Source of the DNA: Actinomycetes bacterium
Lineage (GTDB): Bacteria > Actinomycetota > Aquicultoria > CAJVYJ01 > JAUVQD01
Assembly: GCA_030605305.1 (NCBI GenBank)
Contig: JAUWIO010000055.1
Coordinates: 1-6,169 of the forward strand
DNA: 6,169 nucleotides
Direction: 5' to 3'
Shown: positions 1 to 5,551 of the stretch, piece after piece
Position numbering within the stretch: position 1 is the stretch's first letter
How the letters are laid out: every line of letters begins with the position of its first letter
Position numbers and translations under genes: made by a program
Notes under the pieces: generated by a model
Databases searched by the model: none
What the model was told of the DNA's origin: nothing
Seen by the model: the letters and a program-made list of their open reading frames with translations, nothing else

Positions 1-628
1 AGGGGGTCGCCGGGTTCCGCCCGCCCGCTTGCGCGGGAGTCCCGCCATCGGCTGCTCCCGACCCATTGTTGGGTGGAGCGGCAGGGGCTTCTTTTTCGCT
101 AACTATAAATGTCCGGCCCGTGATGTTCGCGTCCAACATCGGGTAGTCACCGGGGGCTAGACTCAATCCGTCGATGATGACCTCACGCCTCATCTCTTCA
201 ACCCGATAGAGGAAGTCGACAATAGTATAAAAGCTGGCGTCGGCCCGTATCTGAAATGATATGGAACTGAAATCGCCCTGCTTTTCCGGCTCACTGAGCG
301 TAAGATTCCGCAAATCCATATCCGCGTCGTTGGCCAATCTCTGCAGATCAATAATGAACGACGGCAACTCAGCGTCTTTTGGCATGCGCCTGGCCAGCGC
401 GATACGCTGGACCTCGATGTCGGCAGCCTCGCGGCGGATCGCGTCAAGGCGCCGCAGCTTCATCTTATTCTTCTCCAGCTTATCCGCTTCGACGATCTGC
501 TCGACCTTGACTTGGGCCAGCTCGGTCAATTTCGGACGAAAAACGAAGGCAAGAAAGAGGACCAGCACTACCACGGCTCCGACCCCGATCGCGATCATCG
601 AATCGCGCGGTGACAATTTTAGCGGCAC
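1..628 (-). CDS. pilO: Type IV pilus inner-membrane alignment protein PilO (3' end outside window)
   Basis: PilO pairs with PilN through its periplasmic or extracytoplasmic domain to form the alignment subcomplex linking the PilM ring to the rest of the pilus machine. I translated 209 residues, open to the left edge. They show a short cytoplasmic N-terminus, one membrane segment at about 11-30, a charged heptad-like coiled coil at about 33-82, then a PilO-type ferredoxin-like domain at about 88-175. The domain contains LPSFIIDLQRLAN and FYTIVDFLYRVEEM, followed by a strand ending VIIDGLSL; both are typical of the family. Residues 181-209 form an Ala/Pro/Gly/Asn-rich, probably disordered tail. 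The start is GTG at 628-626, directly after the pilN TAA (629-631) in the same frame, so no earlier start is possible. A GGAGGG (638-643) lies 9 nt upstream. The first in-frame ATG, at residue 11, would delete part of the membrane anchor and is unlikely. The C-terminus and any fused domain are not visible. Confidence 0.92.
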   Translation of the reverse strand, partial: MPLKLSPRDSMIAIGVGAVVVLVLFLAFVFRPKLTELAQVKVEQIVEADKLEKNKMKLRRLDAIRREAADIEVQRIALARRMPKDAELPSFIIDLQRLANDADMDLRNLTLSEPEKQGDFSSISFQIRADASFYTIVDFLYRVEEMRREVIIDGLSLAPGDYPMLDANITGRTFIVSEKEAPAAPPNNGSGAADGGTPAQAGGRNPATP

Positions 629-1297
629 TTAAGTGCTCCCTCCCTCGTTAGGCGGGGCAGTACCCTCGGCTTCCGGCGATAGCGGCCAGATCAGCGCTTT
701 CGCCTTGAATTTCATTTGATCGCGTTCCTGCAGTTCTTCTTCGGTCAACGGATCTTCCGGTGTCGGCTCACGCCGAGCCCCCGCCGACCTATCGGTCGAT
801 TCGAGCCACACGTCGGTCACGTCTTCGAGCTCCGAGAGTCGCACCAGCCACTTAGCCACAGTTTTCTGACCGAGTTGCCGACTATCAACACCGGCAAAAG
901 CGGTACCTGAAAAGCTCACGTTACCTTCTCCGGTAATATCGATAGTGTCAAGCCAGACTTCATTTGGGATCAAAAGGCTTACATTATTAAGCCACTTTGA
1001 GAAACTATACTTCTCGCTCGCTATCTTATTGATCAACGCGAGCCGCTCCTCGACAAAGATCTTGTTGCTCTCGAAGTCGGCGATCTTAGCGATCTCAGTT
1101 TCGTATCTCATGTTCTCGACCTTCAAGTCATCGAGCGTATCGCCCTCGGCGCCGACGAGGCGGAATACATAAAAGAAAACAAGAACCACAACGCCAAAGA
1201 GCGACGCCGCTCCGATGATCATCACGGAGATGACCTTTTCGGCCTTCCTCTTCTCGATTATCTCTGCGGGAAGGAGGTTTATATTGATGCGGTTCAC
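629..1297 (-). CDS. pilN: Type IV pilus inner-membrane assembly protein PilN
   Basis: PilN is a bitopic membrane protein whose cytoplasmic tail docks into PilM and whose outer domain dimerises with PilO. Its 222 residues begin NRININLLP, the conserved PilM-binding motif. A membrane segment follows at about 24-46, then an acidic coiled coil at about 52-95 and a ferredoxin-like domain at about 100-200 that includes WLNNVSLLIPNEVWLDTIDI, typical of Fimbrial assembly PilN proteins. A charged stretch rich in Glu, Asp and Arg (about 167-193) interrupts the last strands, and the tail (about 208-222) is Glu/Pro/Gly rich. The start is GTG at 1297-1295, overlapping the pilM TGA by 4 nt (GTGA), which suggests translational coupling. 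GAGG at 1307-1310 lies 9 nt upstream. There is no early in-frame ATG, and the INLLP motif fixes this start. Confidence 0.94.
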   Translation of the reverse strand: MNRININLLPAEIIEKRKAEKVISVMIIGAASLFGVVVLVFFYVFRLVGAEGDTLDDLKVENMRYETEIAKIADFESNKIFVEERLALINKIASEKYSFSKWLNNVSLLIPNEVWLDTIDITGEGNVSFSGTAFAGVDSRQLGQKTVAKWLVRLSELEDVTDVWLESTDRSAGARREPTPEDPLTEEELQERDQMKFKAKALIWPLSPEAEGTAPPNEGGST

Positions 1298-2442
1298 GAC
1301 TCAAAGCCTCGCAACGCCAGACCGATGCCGATGGCCAGGGACATCTCATCATCGGCCACACCGTCGGTCAATCCCGAAGCGACATTAACGGCAGCCAATG
1401 GCTGCCCAAGTTCGACTTTGGCCTGTAAGCCGCGCTCAAGGTAGGCAGGGAAGTTCTTCAGCTGCGAACCCGCCCCGCTCAACATAAGACGATTGATATT
1501 GCGCACTTCGGTCGCCTGGGTCAGATAATAATCCAGCGAGCGGCGTATCTCGGCGATGAAGTGGTTTATTTGATTCTCCAAGATGTTCCGGGCCGCGTCC
1601 GCATGGGGCACGAGCTCTTCCGGCAGATCTTCTGGAAGCGGCTCAGGTGCGCCGTCAAGGGGCGCCAGGCCGACTTTTATCTTCAGCTCTTCGGCTTCCT
1701 CAAAAGTCAGACCAAGGGAATCTGCCATAGATTGAGTCAAGTCGTTACCGGCCAACGGCGTAACGCGGGCAAACCGAGGGGTCCCTTCCTCGACAACGAC
1801 GATATTCGTCAAACCGGCGCTGATATTTATTAGTCCTACCGCCGAACCGCCTTCTCCTTCTTCATCGGCGTCCGGGAGCGTGAACTGGCCTTCCGGAATA
1901 AGCGAGCGGACGAACGCAAAGGTCGAAAGATCGATGATCTGCGGGCGCAGCCCGGCTTGCTCCACAGCGGCGACCGTGTTGCTTATCATGTCTCGCTGCG
2001 CCGCCACCAACAACACTTCCATCATCCGCTCTTCGTTGACGCCCAGGACCTCACGGATTATCTGCGCGTCTATGATAGCGTCCTCGACCGGTATAGGGAT
2101 GAAGTCTTGTGCTTGGAACTGGATAGCGCCCGAAAGCTCGGCCTGGTCCATATACGGCAGGGTGACAAGCCGCACGACGACCCGCTGACTGGCCACGCCG
2201 ATCGTCACATCCTTGGCTGAACCAAAGCCCGCTGAACGCCATAGGTGAGATAGAGCATAGGCAGCCGCTTCGACATCGACGATTTCGCCTTCGACGACCG
2301 CGCCGACCGGGACTTTTATTGAACCGTACTTCTGAAGAACGGGTTTGTCGGAACCAGGGGTAAGCTGAACAGCCCTAAAGAGGTTCGTGCCGATGTCCAG
2401 GCCGATAGGCGCCAGACTTCTACCTAATGAGAAAGCAGCCAA
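1294..2442 (-). CDS. pilM: Type IV pilus actin-like ATPase PilM
   Basis: PilM is a cytoplasmic actin/FtsA-fold ATP-binding protein that forms a ring at the base of the pilus and binds the N-terminus of PilN. At 382 residues it is slightly longer than the roughly 350 usual for the family. Visible motifs are the phosphate-1 loop GLDIGT (14-19), a second nucleotide loop INISAGLTNIVVVEEG (205-220), the adenosine-site loop LSGAGSQL (321-328), and the usual C-terminal AIGIGLALRGF (370-380). Residues about 261-278 form a Pro/Glu-rich insertion in the 2B-like region, and 188-199 is an acidic Gly-rich loop before the second motif; both may account for the extra length. The start is TTG at 2442-2440. 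It is preceded by GGAGG (2449-2453) at 6 nt spacing and by an in-frame TAG 15 nt upstream, and no ATG occurs before the GLDIGT motif. It follows a 177-nt gap with promoter-like sites and overlaps pilN by 4 nt. Confidence 0.97.
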   Translation of the reverse strand: MAAFSLGRSLAPIGLDIGTNLFRAVQLTPGSDKPVLQKYGSIKVPVGAVVEGEIVDVEAAAYALSHLWRSAGFGSAKDVTIGVASQRVVVRLVTLPYMDQAELSGAIQFQAQDFIPIPVEDAIIDAQIIREVLGVNEERMMEVLLVAAQRDMISNTVAAVEQAGLRPQIIDLSTFAFVRSLIPEGQFTLPDADEEGEGGSAVGLINISAGLTNIVVVEEGTPRFARVTPLAGNDLTQSMADSLGLTFEEAEELKIKVGLAPLDGAPEPLPEDLPEELVPHADAARNILENQINHFIAEIRRSLDYYLTQATEVRNINRLMLSGAGSQLKNFPAYLERGLQAKVELGQPLAAVNVASGLTDGVADDEMSLAIGIGLALRGFES

Positions 2443-2448
2443 TTCGTG

Positions 2449-2453
2449 CCTCC
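2449..2453 (-). promoter_or_regulatory. Ribosome binding site deciding the TTG start of pilM
   Basis: The minus strand reads GGAGG, followed by six bases and then TTG. With the in-frame TAG just upstream, this fixes TTG as the pilM start and rules out a longer N-terminus. Confidence 0.85.
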
Positions 2454-2460
2454 GCTATTG

Positions 2461-2500
2461 CGACTTCTACTTCTACAATCATTGCTACGACTTCTACTTC
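2461..2500. repeat. 13-bp direct repeat in the pilM leader
   Basis: The plus-strand sequence CGACTTCTACTTC occurs perfectly at 2461-2473 and again at 2488-2500, a 27-bp period. Each copy contains a CTTCTA/CTTC micro-repeat. It lies between the candidate promoter and the pilM ribosome binding site, so it would be in the 5' leader RNA. The seeming function is unknown; a regulator site, an RNA-binding site or a chance low-complexity repeat are all possible. Confidence 0.6.
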
Positions 2501-2540
2501 AGCTCGGGCCACTGCACTCTCCGGCAGCCTGACGGCCAAC

Positions 2541-2549
2541 AGTATAGCA
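2541..2549 (-). promoter_or_regulatory. Candidate extended -10 promoter for pilMNO
   Basis: On the minus strand, TGC-TATACT forms an extended -10 element (5/6 match to TATAAT, at 2541-2546). At 17-bp spacing the -35 position reads TATTGT (2564-2569), a weak match, which an extended -10 can tolerate. Transcription would start near 2534 and leave a leader of about 90 nt before the pilM TTG. The assignment is inferred from consensus only and assumes a housekeeping sigma-70-type factor. Confidence 0.45.
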
Positions 2550-2560
2550 TAATCTGCTAT
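2544..2560. promoter_or_regulatory. Palindrome overlapping the pilM -10 (possible operator)
   Basis: ATAGCA (2544-2549) and TGCTAT (2555-2560) form a perfect 6-bp inverted repeat around a 5-nt centre. One arm covers most of the candidate extended -10. A dimeric repressor bound here would block the promoter. No regulator gene is visible in the window, so this role is inference; short palindromes also arise by chance. Confidence 0.35.
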
Positions 2561-2582
2561 CAAACAATATCGACCATAGGGA

Positions 2583-2611
2583 ATAATACTTTAACGATTC
2601 CACTTTGTTTA
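2583..2611 (-). promoter_or_regulatory. Second candidate promoter upstream of pilM
   Basis: The minus strand reads TAAACA (2606-2611), 17 bp, then TATTAT (2583-2588). These match the sigma-70 hexamers TTGACA and TATAAT at 4/6 and 5/6 with ideal spacing. It begins just after the pilD stop codon. It may be an alternative or additional start for pilMNO, or a chance match in AT-rich spacer DNA. Confidence 0.35.
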
Positions 2612-2619
2612 AACCGCCT

Positions 2620-3411
2620 CTACGCAAAACCGGATATCCGCAGGTACCACTGGGCGACCGGTAGGCCGGCGTAGAGGGTCAGCACCGCTCCAGCGGCCAG
2701 ATACGGACCAAAAGGAATCTGGTCCTTGCGCCCCTTGCCTAAGACCCCCATCGCGGCCACGCCGCCGACAGAACCGAAGAAGAACCCCAGGAACAAAGCG
2801 ATGATAACGTACGGCCCCAAAAAGAGCCCCATCAGGGCGGCCAGCTTGATATCTCCGCCACCCATCCCGTTCGGCCATAGTACGGCCAAAAGAAAGAGAA
2901 GGCCGCCGCCGATCAAGAAGCCGATGGCGGGATTGAGCCACCCGGAAGCCCCGACCAAGGCCGGCGTCGCCAGGTTTGCGAGCGGCAGTCCCAGCAGGCT
3001 GACGGCCGCAATGACGATAGCCGGGATGACGATGACATTCGGGATTATCTTGTGATGGATATCGATGACACTTACAGTCAGGAGCACCAGAAGAAAGAAA
3101 ACTGCCAAAGCGAATTCCAGGGGCAGCCCATAGGTGAGGTAGGCGATCAACCCTAGCAGCGCCGTAGCCGCCTCCACGACAGGGTACTGGATAGAGATAG
3201 GCTCCCCGCAATAGCGGCATTGGCCGCGCTGTATCAGATAGCTGACAACCGGTATATTGTCCCGCGCGGCCAGCTCGTGATCGCAGCGGGGACAATGCGA
3301 GGCCGGCAAGACGATCGACTCCTTGCGCGGCACCCGATAGATGACGACATTGAGAAAACTGCCGATCAAGAGACCGAAAACGATCACTAGTATTATCAAG
3401 ACTGCATCCAT
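2620..3411 (-). CDS. pilD: Prepilin peptidase / N-methyltransferase PilD (A24 family)
   Basis: This polytopic membrane aspartyl protease cleaves the leader of prepilins and methylates the new N-terminus. The 263 residues start with a membrane segment and the family motif GSFLNVVIYRVPR (17-29). The cytoplasmic loop that follows carries two CxxC pairs (Cys40/Cys43 and Cys65/Cys68), the zinc-binding site of the bifunctional form. Both catalytic aspartates are present: Asp117 in VIDIHHKIIPN and Asp187 in GMGGGDIKL, the GxGD signature. IPFGPYLAAGA (232-242) is also conserved, and several membrane helices fill the rest. The start is ATG at 3411, two codons after an in-frame TAG, giving the standard N-terminal helix; no Shine-Dalgarno sequence is seen before it. 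Its substrates probably include the two prepilin-like proteins encoded just upstream. The 48-nt upstream gap holds an inverted repeat with a promoter-like element, so it may also have its own transcript. Confidence 0.96.
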   Translation of the reverse strand: MDAVLIILVIVFGLLIGSFLNVVIYRVPRKESIVLPASHCPRCDHELAARDNIPVVSYLIQRGQCRYCGEPISIQYPVVEAATALLGLIAYLTYGLPLEFALAVFFLLVLLTVSVIDIHHKIIPNVIVIPAIVIAAVSLLGLPLANLATPALVGASGWLNPAIGFLIGGGLLFLLAVLWPNGMGGGDIKLAALMGLFLGPYVIIALFLGFFFGSVGGVAAMGVLGKGRKDQIPFGPYLAAGAVLTLYAGLPVAQWYLRISGFA

Positions 3412-3425
3412 TGACTACGGTTTGA

Positions 3426-3451
3426 GCGGGGCGATTATATCACGGCCCCGC
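3426..3451 (-). promoter_or_regulatory. Inverted repeat with an extended -10 in its loop, upstream of pilD
   Basis: GCGGGGC (3426-3432) and GCCCCGC (3445-3451) form a perfect 7-bp GC stem around a 12-nt loop. On the minus strand the loop holds TGA-TATAAT (3434-3442), a perfect consensus extended -10. The -35 position is poor (TAGTGG at 17-bp spacing). Transcription from it would begin near 3427, only about 15 nt before the pilD ATG. No T-run follows the stem on either strand, so it is not an intrinsic terminator. It could be an operator around a pilD promoter, an RNA hairpin in the operon transcript, or both. Confidence 0.45.
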
Positions 3452-3459
3452 GATCGCCA

Positions 3460-4779
3460 CTACGGCTGGACCTCTTTCCACCCTGTCACGGTGGTAAAGG
3501 CATCCATCTCCGGCATGCCAGGGGGCATGTCATCCTTATCGACATTCATCTGCACCGTTATGCGCGGGTTGCTTATCGTCACCAATGCCTGCGAGGTGGC
3601 GTTGCCGTAGAAGTTAAAGGGTTTATCGAAAGTTATTTTTTCGTAGGCGTAGGTGAAGGCATATATATCATCGCCCGGCTTGGCGGTCATGTCTATCTCG
3701 TAGGGAGTGACCAAGCCGATCGCGTCCGTTTCCGGCCAATCGCTGGCCGGATCGGCCGGCATAAATTCCGAACGAATCGCGATGTTACCGTTCGCGACAA
3801 TAGTCCCCTGGCCCTCGTAGGTAATACTTGACGCCATAACGTCAAAGGTGACATTTCCGTCGATAAAGACTTTACCGTCGATCACCAACGTCTTTGTGGC
3901 CTTCGTCCACTTCAGGTAACCGTCTCCCACTGTCCCCGTGGTCAAATCTGGTGTGCTTTGATCAAAAACCACGCCCGTCGGCATCGGCCCATTGCCGCTG
4001 TACGGCGGCCAGACAAATGTTCCGTTGGTGATGCCGTCATCATCGAGGACCAGGTCCGCCGAGGCCCGCTCGCCAGGCATAGCATCGATGTTGATGATCG
4101 GCATAGTTAGATCGGGGACAACGGAAAAGACTTCTTCAGCATGAAGACCGCTGAAGTTGGGGTCATAAGAGCCGGCCACAAAGAGGTAGACGGGTTCAGC
4201 GACCGTTCCCATCTGGTCACTACCTTCCAAAGTCAGGTCTCCGGTCGGATTGAGCGTGGCCGGATCGTCTTTTACAAAGAACGGGCCGGTCGTAAAGACC
4301 GAGTTACCGCTGGCCCTGAGCTCATCACGAACGTAGAGTGGGCCATCAAAAGTCGTACTTCCCAAAAGAGTCCCCTGGGCCGAATCGGCAAAGAAGATAT
4401 CCTTGGGATCAAGGTGGATGATGACGGCTTGAATGGCCCGCCGAGCTTTGGGCGAGGCCAAACTGGGCTGGGCCCCGACCGATCTGACCCTATACATCAT
4501 CATGTTTATCTGCGTGATCGTCACCTCCGCCTCGCCATTGAGGAGCTGGGCCGTGAAGCTCGCTTCTAAATTCTCGTTACGTATCCGGGCCACCGCCTGA
4601 TCGAACCCGGCTTCGGCGATAGCGAAGGCTTGGTTGCTGGAACGGTCCCACGTTGTCTGGTTGATCGTCCCGCCGGCGATAGTCAAAGCCGCCGCGCCCA
4701 GCAGGGAGACTACAGCCAAGGTCATCAGGGCCGTGATGAGAGCGACGCCACCCTCGTTTCTCAACACTTGCTTCATCAT
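3460..4779 (-). CDS. PilX-like minor prepilin with a C-terminal beta-rich repeat domain
   Basis: This is probably a minor pilin of the PilX/GspK type. A short basic leader (MMKQVLRNEGG) precedes a hydrophobic helix at about 12-36 (VALITALMTLAVVSLLGAAA). Cleavage after Gly10 or Gly11 is plausible, but Glu+5 is absent, as in PilX/GspK-type proteins. The next helix contains NQAFAIAEAGFDQAVARI (49-66), close to the AEAG signature of PilX N-terminal proteins. The remainder, to residue 439, is beta-rich. Repeating segments such as LVIDGKVFIDGNVTF (298-312) and GTIVANGNIAI (325-335) look like turns of a beta-helix seen in other PilX-like surface proteins; this part is inference. No cysteine is present. 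An in-frame TGA lies just upstream, so the start is one of two adjacent ATGs: GAGGTG (4782-4787) is 2 nt from the first and 5 nt from the second, and the second may be the real start. It lies 6 nt after the PilW-like gene. Confidence 0.8.
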   Translation of the reverse strand: MMKQVLRNEGGVALITALMTLAVVSLLGAAALTIAGGTINQTTWDRSSNQAFAIAEAGFDQAVARIRNENLEASFTAQLLNGEAEVTITQINMMMYRVRSVGAQPSLASPKARRAIQAVIIHLDPKDIFFADSAQGTLLGSTTFDGPLYVRDELRASGNSVFTTGPFFVKDDPATLNPTGDLTLEGSDQMGTVAEPVYLFVAGSYDPNFSGLHAEEVFSVVPDLTMPIINIDAMPGERASADLVLDDDGITNGTFVWPPYSGNGPMPTGVVFDQSTPDLTTGTVGDGYLKWTKATKTLVIDGKVFIDGNVTFDVMASSITYEGQGTIVANGNIAIRSEFMPADPASDWPETDAIGLVTPYEIDMTAKPGDDIYAFTYAYEKITFDKPFNFYGNATSQALVTISNPRITVQMNVDKDDMPPGMPEMDAFTTVTGWKEVQP

Positions 4780-4781
4780 CT

Positions 4782-4787
4782 CACCTC
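4782..4787 (-). promoter_or_regulatory. Ribosome binding site overlapping the upstream stop codon
   Basis: GAGGTG on the minus strand overlaps the TGA (4786-4788) of the PilW-like gene. Its spacing, 2 nt to the first ATG and 5 nt to the second, favours initiation at the second ATG of the PilX-like gene. The overlap implies coupled translation. Confidence 0.6.
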
Positions 4788-5547
4788 ACTCACCTTGGAC
4801 GTTGCGTAGATGGACATTGGTCACGAGCCCGAATGGCGACGGTATCTCCGCCGGCTGGATATCGCTCCAGATATATATCTTCACGCCTTTGACGTAATTC
4901 TGCCAATTGTCCAAGTTAACCGTGTCAATCGGCGCATCGAAATCTTCCGCGTAGAACGTAAAGAGCCTGAAATCGTCGCCGGGGTCAGTGACCGGGGTCT
5001 GGGCGTCCCAAGTGCCGCCGGGCGCCGCATTGACGATCTTGTGGGCTATCTCGCGTTGCTCGTCCCACGGGCTGCCCCCAAGTCCGGTATCAGTGGGGTC
5101 GCCCGCGGTCCCCGACCCATAAGTCGCCGTGTACGCGGCGTCGGCGACCTCATACGCGTATAGACCGTTTTCATCTTTGAAGTCCAGCCACAGAAGTATG
5201 CGTTCGGTGTCTTCGTCAAGCTCAAGGCGGGCGATCTCCGGAACTAAATCTTTATCGGTGTCGATTCGCATGTCGATGACCTTGCCGTCGCTCGTAGCGT
5301 GGATTATCGGCACGTCGTCCGAGTTGATGTTCTCGCCCGGTCTCAAGTACCGGACCATCTCGCTTAGAACGCGCCTACCTTCATTTTGCGCTTCGAAACC
5401 ATCCTGGGCCTGCCTGTTCATCCAGTAAGCCATCTGCGTCAAACTGACGGCGGCCCCGATGACGACAGCAAAGACCGAGACAATGATCACCATCTCGACG
5501 AGCGTATGGCCGCTTTGTCCTTTTAGTCTGTTAATCAATTTACACAT
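4786..5547 (-). CDS. PilW-like minor prepilin with canonical type IV leader
   Basis: The N-terminus MCKLINRLKGQSG|HTLVEM is a textbook type IV prepilin signal. It has a short basic leader, Gly13 at -1 and Glu18 at +5, followed by a hydrophobic helix (about 18-41, VIIVSVFAVVIGAAVSLTQMA) that would pack in the fibre core. After the helix come charged residues (about 47-70, including QNEGRRVLSEMVRYLRPGE), typical of PilW-like minor pilins. The head (about 75-253) is Asp-rich. It includes DTDKDLVPE (96-104), whose DxDxD spacing could bind calcium, and a loop rich in Gly, Thr, Asp and Pro (143-160). The only cysteine is Cys2 in the leader. At 253 residues it is larger than many minor pilins. The start is ATG at 5547, 4 nt after the FnIII gene stop, with only weak Shine-Dalgarno complementarity, so coupling to the upstream gene is likely. 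Assignment to PilW rather than another class of minor prepilin is tentative. Confidence 0.82.
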   Translation of the reverse strand: MCKLINRLKGQSGHTLVEMVIIVSVFAVVIGAAVSLTQMAYWMNRQAQDGFEAQNEGRRVLSEMVRYLRPGENINSDDVPIIHATSDGKVIDMRIDTDKDLVPEIARLELDEDTERILLWLDFKDENGLYAYEVADAAYTATYGSGTAGDPTDTGLGGSPWDEQREIAHKIVNAAPGGTWDAQTPVTDPGDDFRLFTFYAEDFDAPIDTVNLDNWQNYVKGVKIYIWSDIQPAEIPSPFGLVTNVHLRNVQGE

Positions 5548-5551
5548 CAGA

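Noticed and set aside
261..632. Plus-strand frame of 123 codons opposite pilO
   Set aside because: Ser/Arg-rich antisense shadow of the pilO reading frame, which encodes a membrane anchor, coiled coil and PilO domain.
2420..2482. 20-codon minus-strand upstream frame (MIVEVEVAIAEARIGCFLIR) overlapping the pilM start
   Set aside because: No good ribosome binding site before its ATG, and the sequence reflects the direct repeat. A leader peptide cannot be excluded, but nothing positive supports it.
2580..2601. GGAAT...ATTCC inverted repeat after pilD as a terminator
   Set aside because: Only a 5-bp weak stem with a 12-nt loop and no T-run, so it does not meet intrinsic terminator criteria.
2609..3295. 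Long minus-strand frame of 228 codons overlapping pilD
   Set aside because: It is an out-of-frame shadow of pilD, which has all family motifs, both catalytic aspartates and two CxxC pairs. The shadow is Arg/Pro-rich and shows no domain.
3426..3451. GC-rich hairpin before pilD as a rho-independent terminator
   Set aside because: The stem is strong but no U-tract follows on either strand; it is better described as an operator-like or mRNA hairpin element.
4141..4569. Plus-strand frame of 142 codons inside the PilX-like gene
   Set aside because: Antisense to a gene with clear PilX features; no recognisable domain, no convincing ribosome binding site, and all supported genes are on the other strand.
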